Shown in pieces: positions 1-8,536 of a stretch of 64,000 bases of DNA. The notes under the pieces are model-generated. The model did not search any database, was not told where the DNA came from, and saw only the letters and a list, made by a program, of their open reading frames with translations. Each line of letters opens with the position of its first letter. Positions within the stretch are counted from its first letter, which is position 1. The translations under genes were made by a program, and so were the position numbers. The DNA lies in NCBI RefSeq assembly GCF_005862235.1, contig NZ_VCEK01000001.1:558001-622000 (forward strand), in the 5' to 3' direction. Source of the stretch: Saccharomonospora piscinae. GTDB taxonomy: Bacteria > Actinomycetota > Actinomycetes > Mycobacteriales > Pseudonocardiaceae.

Positions 1-459
1 TCGCCCGAGCACCCCGAGCAGGTCGAGATATCCCGGCCGTCCGACGCGCTCCAAGCGCGGCACGCGGCCGACCGGGCGTTCACCGGCCTGCTCGTGGCGG
101 TCGGGTCGGTGGCGTTGCTCGTCGGGGGAATCGGGGTCGCGAACACCATGGTCATCGCCGCGCTCGAACGGCGGCGCGAGATCGGGCTGCGGCGCGCGCT
201 CGGTGGCACGCGCGCGCACATCCTCGCGCAGTTCCTCACCGAGGCCCTGCTGCTGTCCGCCCTCGGCGGCGTGGCGGGATGCGGCATCGGCGCGGCCGTG
301 ACCGGTGTGCTGGCGTTCGGCAACGACTGGCCGTTCGCGCTGCCCCTGATCGCCCCCGCGGCGGGGCTCGCGGCGACCGTCGTCATCGGCGCGATCGCGG
401 GCTTCTACCCGGCGCTGCGGGCCGCGAGAACCCCGCCCACAGCGGCGTTGAACTCCTAG
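1..459 (+). CDS. MacB/FtsX-family ABC transporter permease, C-terminal part (5' end outside window)
   Basis: The reading frame is open from base 1 and ends at TAG 457-459, so only the last 152 residues are present. They contain the FtsX/MacB permease domain: a hydrophobic segment, the family motif LLVGGIGVANTMVIAALERR followed by REIGLRRALG, then two more hydrophobic segments and a short cytoplasmic tail. The REIG-[IL]RRALG motif is characteristic of MacB/LolC-type permeases that extrude substrates with a partner ATPase instead of importing them. The ATPase and the N-terminal half should lie upstream of the window. The substrate cannot be told. The gene is followed by a separate TetR operon. 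Confidence 0.9.
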   Translation, partial: SPEHPEQVEISRPSDALQARHAADRAFTGLLVAVGSVALLVGGIGVANTMVIAALERRREIGLRRALGGTRAHILAQFLTEALLLSALGGVAGCGIGAAVTGVLAFGNDWPFALPLIAPAAGLAATVVIGAIAGFYPALRAARTPPTAALNS

Positions 460-531
460 CCGGCTCGACGCGCGGCGGGTCCTCGCGGGCCACACTCGCC
501 GCCTACTGACACGTCGTGCTAAATTTTGGCC

Positions 532-1173
532 ATGCTGCCAAACACTGAGCACGACGGCCAGTCGCGCTCCTTCATCGAAGAGGCGCGGCGCGCTCAGATC
601 GTGACCGCCGCCGTCGAGACCATCGCCGAGGTCGGTTACCACCGGGCGTCGATGGGCCGGATCGGCGCCCGGGCGGGAATCAGCCGTGGGCTGATCTCGT
701 ACCACTTCGCGGGGAAGTCCGAACTGATCGCCCAGGTCGTCACCACCGTCTACACCGACGTAGCGGCCTTCATGACACCCATGATCGACGCCGAGACCAC
801 CTACGCCGGCGAACTGCGCGCCTACATCCGCTCGAACCTGGAGTACATGCGCGCCCACCCTGCCCGGATGGTCGCGCTCGTCGAGATCCTCACCAGCGGC
901 GGCCTGGCCGACCTGCCCGAGGCCGACCCGGACGCGTTCGACCGGCAACTACGGGAACCACTCGAACAACTCTTCGAGGCGGGGCAGGCCAGCGGCGAAT
1001 TCCGGGACTTCGACGTCACCGTCATGGCCCGGATCGTGCGCGGCGTGATCGACGCCGTTCCCACCGCGTTGTCCCGCGATCCGGACCTCGACATCGACTG
1101 TCACCTGCGCGAGATCACCACCGCCCTCGACCTCGCCACCCGGCCGGTCCCGTCCACCCCGGAGCAGACATGA
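532..1173 (+). CDS. TetR/AcrR family transcriptional regulator
   Basis: A 213-residue protein with an N-terminal TetR helix-turn-helix (about residues 18-60; it includes AGISRGLISYHFAGKSELIA) and a helical ligand-binding C-terminal half. ATG 532 is chosen; an in-frame TTG lies two codons upstream. The stop overlaps the start of the following SDR gene by ATGA, so it is the first gene of a four-gene unit (TetR, SDR, ABC ATPase, ABC-2 permease). Autoregulation of this exporter operon is likely, as is usual for TetR genes leading an efflux operon. The ligand is unknown. Confidence 0.92.
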   Translation: MLPNTEHDGQSRSFIEEARRAQIVTAAVETIAEVGYHRASMGRIGARAGISRGLISYHFAGKSELIAQVVTTVYTDVAAFMTPMIDAETTYAGELRAYIRSNLEYMRAHPARMVALVEILTSGGLADLPEADPDAFDRQLREPLEQLFEAGQASGEFRDFDVTVMARIVRGVIDAVPTALSRDPDLDIDCHLREITTALDLATRPVPSTPEQT

Positions 1174-1943
1174 GCCACCTCGACGGCAAAGTCGCACTCG
1201 TGACCGGCGGGTCCGGCGGGATCGGTGCGGCCATCGCCCGCCGCTTCGCGTCCAGCGGAGCCGACGTCGTCATCGCCGACGTCGACCCGGCCGGGGAGGC
1301 ACTCGCCCGGGAGATCGGCGGAGCCTTCGTCCACACCGACGTGACCCGGCCGGCCGACAACCGTGCCGTCGTCCGAACCGCGACCGAGCACTTCGGCGAC
1401 CTCGACATCGCCGTGCTGAACGCCGGAATCGGCGAACAGGGCAGCTTCCTCGAGGATTTCCGGCCCGAGCACTACCGCGACCTGGTCTCGGTCAACCTCG
1501 ACGGGGTGGTCTACGGGCTGCACGCCGCACTGGAGGTGTTCACCGAACGGGGCTCCGGCGCGATTCTCGCGACCTCCAGCCTGGCGGGCCTGAGCGAGAG
1601 CCCGACCAACCCGCTCTACGCGGCCACCAAGCACGCCGTGACCGGACTGGTCCGCTCCGTCGCGCCGCTCGTCGCCGAGCAGGGCATCACCGTCAACGCG
1701 CTGTGCCCCACCTTCATCGACACCCCGATCCTGGGAGAAGCGATCCCCTACATCACCGACATGGGAGTGGCGGTGCTCTCGCCCGAGCGGGTCGCCGAGG
1801 TCGCGGAACTGGTGCTGGCACACGGCGGGACCGGACAGGCGTGGCCGGTGGTGCCGCACGGCGACCCGGAACCTGTTGCCTTCCCCGAACTGCCGTCGAT
1901 CATGTCCGACCCGAACCGGCAGATCCCGGAGGCCACCTCATGA
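1170..1943 (+). CDS. short-chain dehydrogenase/reductase (SDR)
   Basis: A classical SDR of 257 residues. It has the Rossmann glycine motif TGGSGGIG near the N-terminus, the NAG motif (VLNAGIG), the catalytic Ser in TSSLAG and the YAATK catalytic Tyr/Lys pair. It reduces or oxidises a hydroxyl/keto group with NAD(P)(H); the substrate is not predictable. The start overlaps the TetR stop (ATGA) and the stop overlaps the ABC ATPase start (ATGA). This tight coupling suggests the SDR modifies the compound that the TetR senses or the exporter pumps. That link is inference. Confidence 0.92.
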   Translation: MSHLDGKVALVTGGSGGIGAAIARRFASSGADVVIADVDPAGEALAREIGGAFVHTDVTRPADNRAVVRTATEHFGDLDIAVLNAGIGEQGSFLEDFRPEHYRDLVSVNLDGVVYGLHAALEVFTERGSGAILATSSLAGLSESPTNPLYAATKHAVTGLVRSVAPLVAEQGITVNALCPTFIDTPILGEAIPYITDMGVAVLSPERVAEVAELVLAHGGTGQAWPVVPHGDPEPVAFPELPSIMSDPNRQIPEATS

Positions 1944-2818
1944 CCGTCCTCGCCCGCGCACTCGACCTCACCCGCCGCTACAACGGCACGATCGCGCTGG
2001 ACGGCGTGTCCCTGGAGATCGCCGCCGGGCAGGTGGTCGGATTGCTGGGCCCCAACGGCGCGGGGAAGTCCACGCTGATCAACGTGATGACCGGCGTGGT
2101 GCGGCCTGATGCCGGCAGGGTCGACCTGTGCGGCGGCGACCCGCGCAGCGAGTCGACCCGCCGCGTGATCGGCGTGACGCCGCAGGAGACCGGGCTCCCG
2201 GAGACCTGGCGGGTCGCCGAACTGGTGGACTTCGTGTCGGCGCACTTTCCCGAGCCGGTGGACCGCACCGAACTACTCGACCGCTTCGACCTCGCCCCAC
2301 TGGCCGACCGGCAGGCCGGCGGCCTCTCCGGCGGGCAGCAGCGGCGGGTCGCGGTCGCGCTGGCCTTCGCCGGGCGGCCCCGGCTGGTGTTCCTGGACGA
2401 GCCCACCACCGGTCTCGACGTGGACGCCCGGCGGGCGCTGTGGGACGGCATCCGTTCCTTCAACGCCGACGGCGGAGCCGTCCTGCTGACCAGCCACTAC
2501 ATCGAGGAGGTGGAGGCGCTCGCCGACCGGGTCGCGGTGATGGACCGCGGCCGGATCATCGCCGACGGCGGCATCGCCGAAATCCGCGGCCGGGTCCGGC
2601 TCAAGCGGGTCACGCTGACCGACCCGGTGCTGCCCGAGCTGGTCGGGGTTTCCTCGGTCGAGCGAGACGCCGACCGCACCCATCTGCTCACCAACGACGC
2701 CAGCGCGCTGGTCCGGGAGCTGGTGACCGCCGGTGCGTCCTTCACCGACATCGAGATCGAGTCCGCCTCGCTGGAGGACGCCTTCCTGGCGATCACCGGC
2801 GATCGGCGGGCCACCTGA
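1940..2818 (+). CDS. ABC-2 type exporter, ATP-binding subunit
   Basis: A 292-residue ATPase of the DrrA/CcmA-like exporter class. Walker A is GPNGAGKST (residues 37-45), the signature is LSGGQQRR, Walker B runs into DEPTTGLD, and the H-loop is in LLTSHYIEE. A C-terminal extension of about 80 residues follows the nucleotide-binding domain, as in drug and lipid exporters. The ATG overlaps the SDR stop. A longer in-frame opening upstream exists but overlaps the SDR in another frame and is not used. The partner permease follows 16 bp downstream. Confidence 0.94.
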   Translation: MTVLARALDLTRRYNGTIALDGVSLEIAAGQVVGLLGPNGAGKSTLINVMTGVVRPDAGRVDLCGGDPRSESTRRVIGVTPQETGLPETWRVAELVDFVSAHFPEPVDRTELLDRFDLAPLADRQAGGLSGGQQRRVAVALAFAGRPRLVFLDEPTTGLDVDARRALWDGIRSFNADGGAVLLTSHYIEEVEALADRVAVMDRGRIIADGGIAEIRGRVRLKRVTLTDPVLPELVGVSSVERDADRTHLLTNDASALVRELVTAGASFTDIEIESASLEDAFLAITGDRRAT

Positions 2819-2834
2819 GGCGAAAGGCCGATCA

Positions 2835-3578
2835 ATGTCCTCCTTGACCATGACCTACACCCGGCGAAACCTCGCCGAGAACATCCGGACGCCCACGATG
2901 TTTCTGACCGTGGCGCTGGTCCCGGTCGGCGTCATGGTGTTCTTCGTCGTGCCGTTCATCGGACAGGACGCGGTGGCGATCACCTCCGCCACCGCGACCC
3001 TGGTGGTCTTCGGGGTGCTCATGGCCTGCGTCGGCCACTTCAGCGTCGCCATCGCTGCGCAACGGGAGTCCGCCTGGGGTAGCTACCTGCGCACCCTCCC
3101 AGGCGGGATCACGCCGCAGATCCTCGGATATCTGCTGGTCGGGCTGGTGGTCGTCGCCGCAGCGATCATCCCGATCCTGCTGGTGGCCGGACTGTTCACC
3201 GCCGCCTCGGCTCCGCCGCCGCGGGTGCTGCTGGCGTCGGGGGCGCTGCTGGTCGCGGTCGTGACCTTCACCTTGCTGGGCCTGGCGATGGGTTACCTGT
3301 TGTCGATGCGGGTGGCCGCCATCGCCAACAGCATCGGTTTCCTGCCGCTGGCGGTGGCCGGCGGGATGTTCTTCGACGAGGCGGACACACCGGAGATCAT
3401 CGCGCAGATCGCGCCCTTCGTCCCCACCCGGGGCGCGACCGACCTGGTGCTGGTCGCGCTGACCGGGGAGTCCGTCGGCGGTGCGCTGTCACTGGTGATG
3501 CTCGCGGTGTGGATCGTGGTCCTCGCCGGGCTCACCGTCTGGGGCTACCGCCGCGATCAGGTCCGCCGCTTCGACTGA
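2835..3578 (+). CDS. ABC-2 type exporter, permease subunit
   Basis: A 247-residue membrane protein with about six predicted hydrophobic segments, typical of ABC-2 permeases. ATG 2835 is preceded by a GAGG/AAAGG ribosome binding site. The C-terminus (VLAGLTVWGYRRDQVRRFD) is the usual short basic tail after the last helix. It pairs with the ATPase just upstream to form an exporter. The operon ends here. A decayed second ABC-2 permease end lies on the opposite strand 39 bp downstream, which suggests exporter genes have been rearranged here. Confidence 0.92.
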   Translation: MSSLTMTYTRRNLAENIRTPTMFLTVALVPVGVMVFFVVPFIGQDAVAITSATATLVVFGVLMACVGHFSVAIAAQRESAWGSYLRTLPGGITPQILGYLLVGLVVVAAAIIPILLVAGLFTAASAPPPRVLLASGALLVAVVTFTLLGLAMGYLLSMRVAAIANSIGFLPLAVAGGMFFDEADTPEIIAQIAPFVPTRGATDLVLVALTGESVGGALSLVMLAVWIVVLAGLTVWGYRRDQVRRFD

Positions 3579-3616
3579 GGCCGGACCCGCCCGCCGGGTG
3601 GACGCGCGCGACCCGT

Positions 3617-3814
3617 TCACTCCCAGCGGAAGGTACGCGCGGCGATGGCGCCGAACACGACGGTGTAACCGGCCATGAGCGCCAGCTCGACGAGGCCCGG
3701 AAAGGTGCCGCCCCACAAGTCGCGAATGGACTGAAGAGCCGCACCCATGGGGGTGGCCGTGCCGATGGTGGAGAGCGCACCCGGCAGGACCTCCGGCACC
3801 GGAATAAATGCGCC
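3617..3814 (-). pseudogene. C-terminal remnant of an ABC-2 type permease
   Basis: On the minus strand about 65 codons ending at TGA (3617-3619) read like the end of an ABC-2 permease: VPEVLPGALSTIGTATPMGA, a hydrophobic helix (ELALMAGYTVVFGAIAARTF) and the characteristic terminal FRWE. Upstream of about 3814 the same frame loses any resemblance to a permease, with no ATPase partner and no hydrophobic N-terminal half. I read it as a truncated gene. The boundary is approximate. Confidence 0.65.
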
Positions 3815-4455
3815 CGAGCCGTCGTGCGTCTGGCGACACTCGACGCGGACACTCCGGGGGAACCTTCCAGGACGAGAGCGGGGAACTGCGCTGTAGTCGC
3901 GGGTGAAGCGGGCCGGGCCCCGCGCGGGTTCCGAGTCAGGCGCCTGCGGGAGCCCGGAGGGCGAGGGCAAACCACTGCTCACTCACCCCGGTCGCTTCCC
4001 ATTCCCGGCGGGGTCTCCTCAATCGTGGCCAACAGGGACAGGTAGGCAATACCGAGCAGGCCGACCTCGGAGGCGAATCACTCAGCCTGCTGTCGCCCGG
4101 CGCAGTCCGGGTCGGGATCGGTCAGGGAGTAGCGCAGCCACGTCAGTCCTCGCTCGTCGAGCGGTGCCCCGGTGGCGAGGGCGGAAGTCGGCGGTCGAGA
4201 CGAAGTGCGGTTCGGCGATCTCGCGCGCCTGCGGTGACCGTGCGGACAATCCGGACCGTTCGGCCTCCCCGGTCGGACCCACATTGGCAGGCCCATCGGG
4301 TCCGGCGTTTCCCGCACGCAGTTGTCGAGGTCGCCGCGTCGCCGGAGCGCTACGAATCTCTTCGATGATCCCGGCCCCGGCGCGACGGGCTGCTGGCGTG
4401 GTCCTCTCGTGCTCGGCCGCCGCCCGCGGTCCAGCACGACGTCAGGGGTCCCTGC
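3815..4455. other. gene-poor, apparently degraded stretch
   Basis: No convincing full gene. Several short overlapping open frames exist on both strands, but none has a start, ribosome binding site and family resemblance. Two minus-strand frames around 4080-4440 have protein-like composition in alternating frames, which would fit a frameshifted remnant. I cannot name the ancestor. Confidence 0.4.
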
Positions 4456-5385
4456 TCAACGGGGTGAGACCTTGCGTACCCGGTACTCGCAGAAGTCGGC
4501 GACGAACAGATTCCCGTGGGCGTCCGCAACAACGCCGCGTGGATCCAGCGGAATCCCGGTAGCGGGGCCCGATTCCTCTCCGTCGCCCGCGGCACCGTTG
4601 GCGGCGATGGTGCTGATGGTGTTGTCAGTAGCTGAGACCTTGCGCACCCGGCAGGTGTCGGAATCGGCGATATAGAGGTTCCCCTTTCCGTCCACCGCGA
4701 GGCCGATCGGAAAGGTCAAGGTCGCACGATTCGCGGGACCGCCGTCACCGGTCCCGCCCTTGTCCCCCGTGCCTGCGACGGTCGTGATCGTGTTGTCGGC
4801 GGCCGACACCTTCCGCACCCGGTGGGTACCGTTGTCGCCGAAGTAGAGGTTGCCGTCCCCGTCGACCGCCAGGCTGTTCGGATACATGATCTCCGCTTCA
4901 CTGCCCGGCCCGCCGTCGCCGCTGTCGCCTTCCCGCCCCGTGCCGGCCACGGTGGTGATGGTGTTGTCGGTGGCCGAGACCTTCCGCACGCGATGGCTTC
5001 TCGGGTCCGTGACGAAGAGGTTGTCGTGGCCGTCGACCACCACACAGTTCGGCAATCGGAAGTCCGCCTCGGTCGCCGGTCCCCCATCGCCGCTGTCGCC
5101 TTCCCGGCCCGTGCCGGCCACCGTCGTGATTCTGCCGTCGGCAGCCGAAACCTTGCGCACCCGGAAACTGTCCGAATCCGTGATGTAGACGTTCCCGTGC
5201 CGGTCCAGCGCGACGGTCGTCGGGTGCCGCAGCTGCGCTTCGACCGCGGGCCCGCCGTCACCGCTGTCCCCGATCCGCCCGGTACCCGCGACGGTTGTGA
5301 CCGAGCCACCGTCCGACGAGATCCGCTGCACTTGGCGCTGATCCCCGTCGGCGATGTAGAAGTTCCCGTGCTCGTCCACAGCGAG
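4456..5385 (-). repeat. tandem 171-bp coding repeats (NHL units)
   Basis: Six consecutive units of about 57 codons within the NHL gene. The middle units are strongly conserved at DNA level: the codons for AGTGREGDSGDGGP recur almost unchanged in two adjacent units. This suggests expansion by unequal recombination. Confidence 0.7.
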
Positions 5386-5763
5386 GCCCCACGGCCTTCC
5401 GGCGGTGCGCGTAGCGGTCCTGATCGTCCACACCGTCGCCGGTGCGGCGGGATGGTGTGGCGCCGGGCGCGGCGAGGCGTCCCCGTCGATCTCGAACGTG
5501 TCCGGTGACCAGACGCGGCCGGTCGTCCAGGGCCCGGCCTCATCGGGGGCGACGTAACGAGCACGCCACTCGGTCTTGATCGCGGACGCGGCGTACACGT
5601 GGACCAGGTGTTCAGCGCCCTGCACTGCCGCCGGGGACCAATCGCCGTCGACGTACTCCTGCACCTCGGTCGTGCACCCCGGTCGTGGCGGCACCGACAG
5701 AAAGGCCCACCCGGACGTGAACCGGACCCGCAGGCCCTCGGGACGCGGAATCGACACTGGCAC
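4456..5763 (-). CDS. NHL-repeat beta-propeller protein
   Basis: A 435-residue protein. Residues 1 to about 110 form an N-terminal region with beta-type composition (many W, V, T) and no recognised family. Residues from about 128 to the end hold six NHL repeats of about 57 residues, each with a core such as GNLYIAD, then RVRKVSA and TITTVAGTGREGDSGDGGPA. Six repeats would close a six-bladed propeller. No signal peptide or membrane segment is seen. NHL propellers usually mediate protein or ligand binding; some are lyases or lactonases, but no catalytic set is evident. It lies between decayed regions. Confidence 0.85.
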   Translation of the reverse strand: MPVSIPRPEGLRVRFTSGWAFLSVPPRPGCTTEVQEYVDGDWSPAAVQGAEHLVHVYAASAIKTEWRARYVAPDEAGPWTTGRVWSPDTFEIDGDASPRPAPHHPAAPATVWTIRTATRTAGRPWGLAVDEHGNFYIADGDQRQVQRISSDGGSVTTVAGTGRIGDSGDGGPAVEAQLRHPTTVALDRHGNVYITDSDSFRVRKVSAADGRITTVAGTGREGDSGDGGPATEADFRLPNCVVVDGHDNLFVTDPRSHRVRKVSATDNTITTVAGTGREGDSGDGGPGSEAEIMYPNSLAVDGDGNLYFGDNGTHRVRKVSAADNTITTVAGTGDKGGTGDGGPANRATLTFPIGLAVDGKGNLYIADSDTCRVRKVSATDNTISTIAANGAAGDGEESGPATGIPLDPRGVVADAHGNLFVADFCEYRVRKVSPR

Positions 5764-6312
5764 TCCTTCTCGATCGCGGCTAAGAACACCACACCGGTGG
5801 CGAGGTCACGGCGACCGTGCGCCACTGGCATGTGTGTCCGCCCTACCCAGAACATCGGCCGCAGTGAGACTAGAGATCCGCGTCCCGGAAAGGGAGAACG
5901 GTTCACGCGAAGGGGTACGCGGCTATTCGGGTGATCCTTCCTTGACATGCCGCACCGGAGCGCATGGGCCGACATCAACGGCCGAGCCACTGCTCTCGGG
6001 CCTCGTTCTCGGAGAGTTCGGGCGTCGGCGACTCCGGCCGCTCAGCCGGACCGGTCGCGCCCGGCGATATCGGCCTCGACCGCCGCCACAGCCCCTTCCG
6101 GCTCGGCCGAGCATCCCAAGACCAGGCCGTCACAGAGCACCGCACAAGCCTGGGTCGCTGCATTGACCTGTTTCAACGCCGCACGCCGCGACAGTCCACG
6201 ACGCCGCGCGTCGCGCCACACCGCGGGCAGGAGCCACGCCGTGTTGCGGGGATCGACCACGGTGAGAAGAGCCGACCGTCTAGGTATCAGCCGGTTCTCG
6301 TTTGAATACTGT
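5764..6312. other. gene-poor region upstream of the NHL gene
   Basis: Apart from one doubtful short frame (6042-6260, minus), I see no gene. The part next to 5763 should contain the NHL gene promoter, but no clear -35/-10 pair stands out. Confidence 0.4.
6042..6260 (-). CDS. short hypothetical protein or gene fragment
   Basis: An open frame of 72 residues from GTG 6260, beginning VVDPRNTAWLLPAVWRDARR and ending GRDRSG. Its composition looks protein-like: an amphipathic, Arg/Ala-rich helix, then a Cys-containing segment LCDGLVLGCS. The frame stays open upstream as far as 6368, across the repeated tRNA end at 6313. No ribosome binding site precedes the start, so it may be the tail of a gene cut by the insertion. 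No family recognised. Confidence 0.3.
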   Translation of the reverse strand: MVDPRNTAWLLPAVWRDARRRGLSRRAALKQVNAATQACAVLCDGLVLGCSAEPEGAVAAVEADIAGRDRSG

Positions 6313-6327
6313 GAGTGTCCGAGGGGG
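6313..6327. repeat. attL/R-like direct repeat copy (tRNA-Leu 3' end duplicate)
   Basis: GAGTGTCCGAGGGGG, identical to 8537-8551 inside the tRNA-Leu gene. It marks the distal boundary of the inserted segment. Confidence 0.65.
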
Positions 6328-6553
6328 AGTTGCACACTAATAACCACACGGATTCGCCTTCCCGGCATCGGATAAGTCGGAGGGCTTTACTGTCCGGTCT
6401 GTCCCCTCACGGTTCAACCCTGAGACCCTTTGACGAGACAGGGGCCTGTGGCAGCTCTACCTTCTGCTGTGCATCCGGATCGGTGTCAAATCAGCGAGCA
6501 ACTCATGCTGGGTCGAACCGCGGTCGTGCAACGCAGGCGGTCGAATCGTCACG

Positions 6554-8149
6554 TCAGGAGAGCAGACGCATGGCGAGCACGGTTCCATCCGGGTGGACCG
6601 ACACCGGGCCATTCCACGAGACGTTCGAAGAATTGCTGGGCCAGCTGGAGCGGCGCTCGTAGATCTCGCGGCGGTACTGCTCCACCCGTCCTTCGGCCAG
6701 GAGATGGAGCAGGTCGTCCGCTACACCGGAGAAGGCCTCAACCCGGGTCCCGTTCAGTCGGAAGACATGGTCAGTGCCGGTGAATCTGATGCCGAAGAGT
6801 GTGTGGGCCACATCTTGCACGCTGCCGGCTGCCGCATGCGCGAATCCGGTGAAGTTTTTCGCCCCTTGGCGATCGGTCAAGTACTGAGTGGTCGCTCCGC
6901 CGTCGCCTGCGAAAGCTGTCAGTCCAGCGGCGTCCGTGCGAGCGATCACCCGCCTGAACCATTCGTATCGCTCCGGTGTGACGTGAAATCCGGTGACCGA
7001 AGATGGGGGGTTGTCGCTCTCGGTGGGCAGTCGTATTTCGGGGAAGTAGTTCTCATCGCTGAGCTTGACGTCCAGCCCTTCACTCTCGGCGTGCGGCCTG
7101 CTCAGCCAGCCGCCACGTCCGAGGGCGCAGAGTGCGTGGACGGTGACATGGCCGTCGGGCGGCAATTCGGTGCTGAAGATGAACACGGGAGTCTCGTTCC
7201 AAGGCCCGATGTGCACTGTCTCCACATGAGCTGATGCGGAGGCGAGTTGGCTGTAGGAGCGCGCGGCGTTGCTGTGGTTGCCCTTGCAGGCGATCGGGAG
7301 TACCAGGGAAGGCTCCCCCGGCTTCCACAGTTCGGCGAAGTACTGCGGACGGTACGTACCTCGTGCGCTCCAGCCGGCGCTCAGCGTCGTGTCCGCGGGC
7401 ACGATCGAGACGACGCGGTCCGGGTAGCGCTGCGTCAAGACACGCTGCGCTGCCACCAGGGCGAAGCCGATGCCGAGCTCGCGCGACTGGAGGTTCTTGT
7501 AATGCTCCGCCGTCATCTTCCCCTCGGCGGACAACTTCATGAAGGATCTGGTGTCACCGGTCAGCGCCTGGCTGTACTTCAGCGCTCCCCAGTGCTCGGC
7601 GAGTCCACGTGCGGCTCCTCGCCTTGACAGCGCGATGGCCCGGCCGAGCACGTGCAACACGTCCCACGGCGTAATCTCGATGGATCGCCCTCCCCACGCG
7701 GGTACAGGCTTTAGCCCGGGCTTCCGTCGTAAGGCGGTGTCCTTGTCGTCCTTGTCTTTCGTGTCTTTTTCAGCTTGCTTCTTCGCGCGTTGTTCGTCGT
7801 CATGCGCTGCGGCGGTGACCACGGCGCCAACCAGGCTGGAATCAGAGCGAAGAGAGATGTTCGAGTATTGGGCGAGATCTTTCAGCACGTTTGCTGCCGG
7901 CTTCAACACGGTTCTCCCATGGGCCACGAGACGCACTGCACTTGGTACTGCGTGATCGACACCGAGGTGCAACATTACGGTCCTGATCACACGTGCACAT
8001 CCGCGTAACGAGTGATGTGGGGCGAGAGCCCTGTCATGCCACTGACCAGCTGGGGCTTCGGATGACCATCCTCTGGTCGCAAGAAGATCGATAGGTTCAG
8101 GGCTCTGCTCGATCGACTGCCACCTCGGCGCTGACGCGGGCACCAACAC
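6554..8149 (-). CDS. hypothetical protein, cargo of the tRNA-Leu element
   Basis: A 531-residue soluble protein that I do not recognise. An N-terminal region is followed by a highly charged Lys/Asp linker (about residues 118-140, KKQAEKDTKDKDDKDT), then a helical segment and a compact alpha/beta part. That part includes SIVPADTTLSAGW, YFAELWKPG and VLPIACKGNHSNAARS. The spacing of an acidic residue, a Glu and a Lys in this central stretch recalls PD-(D/E)XK nuclease-like folds, but the expected acid before the Lys is replaced (ACK). This is a weak suggestion only. No membrane segment. The atypical composition and att-like flanks suggest horizontal transfer. An anti-phage role is possible but unproven. 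Confidence 0.75.
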   Translation of the reverse strand: MLVPASAPRWQSIEQSPEPIDLLATRGWSSEAPAGQWHDRALAPHHSLRGCARVIRTVMLHLGVDHAVPSAVRLVAHGRTVLKPAANVLKDLAQYSNISLRSDSSLVGAVVTAAAHDDEQRAKKQAEKDTKDKDDKDTALRRKPGLKPVPAWGGRSIEITPWDVLHVLGRAIALSRRGAARGLAEHWGALKYSQALTGDTRSFMKLSAEGKMTAEHYKNLQSRELGIGFALVAAQRVLTQRYPDRVVSIVPADTTLSAGWSARGTYRPQYFAELWKPGEPSLVLPIACKGNHSNAARSYSQLASASAHVETVHIGPWNETPVFIFSTELPPDGHVTVHALCALGRGGWLSRPHAESEGLDVKLSDENYFPEIRLPTESDNPPSSVTGFHVTPERYEWFRRVIARTDAAGLTAFAGDGGATTQYLTDRQGAKNFTGFAHAAAGSVQDVAHTLFGIRFTGTDHVFRLNGTRVEAFSGVADDLLHLLAEGRVEQYRREIYERRSSWPSNSSNVSWNGPVSVHPDGTVLAMRLLS

Positions 8150-8492
8150 GCTAGGAGGCCAAGGAGCACTGTCGCGGACTTGGCCGGGGTCTTGTGCCGC
8201 TGCTACCTCCGACCCATGTAGGAGTACCGCCCGCCGCCTGGCTGAGGGACGGTCGGTGCCGAAAATTTTCGTCGAACCCCGGCTGCGGCGTCACCGAGCT
8301 GTATGCACGGGCCGAACATGCTGCCGCGCGGACCGGAATCGAGGATGCGCCGGCCACCACCAGAGTCACTGACACTGAGAACCGCGCCATGATCGGTCCA
8401 CAGCGGCGATGTCGGGGCTACCCTGGTCGATGTCAGCCAGCCGGACTCAGCCACCTGTATCAGGCGCAACGGCTGAGAACTCGCGATGAAAC
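8150..8492. other. non-coding stretch of the element
   Basis: Between the cargo gene start and the tRNA terminator. Short frames exist on both strands, including one with a signal-like start at 8390 (minus), but none is supported by a ribosome binding site or family resemblance. It probably contains the promoter of the 6554-8149 gene. Confidence 0.35.
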
Positions 8493-8523
8493 AAAAACCG
8501 GCCGCCTACGACGACCGGTTTTT
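8493..8523 (-). terminator. intrinsic terminator of tRNA-Leu
   Basis: AAAAACCGG at 8493-8501 pairs with CCGGTTTTT at 8515-8523. Read on the minus strand it is a hairpin ending in a run of T, 17 bp past the mature tRNA 3' end. Confidence 0.75.
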
Positions 8524-8536
8524 CATCAGACACACA

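Noticed and set aside
4078-4437. Minus-strand gene of 119 residues
   Set aside because: Pro/Arg-rich, no ribosome binding site; protein-like segments switch frame, so at most a decayed gene.
8151-8390. Small secreted protein on the minus strand between the cargo gene and tRNA-Leu
   Set aside because: The N-terminus looks signal-like, but there is no ribosome binding site, no family, and the composition fits non-coding DNA.
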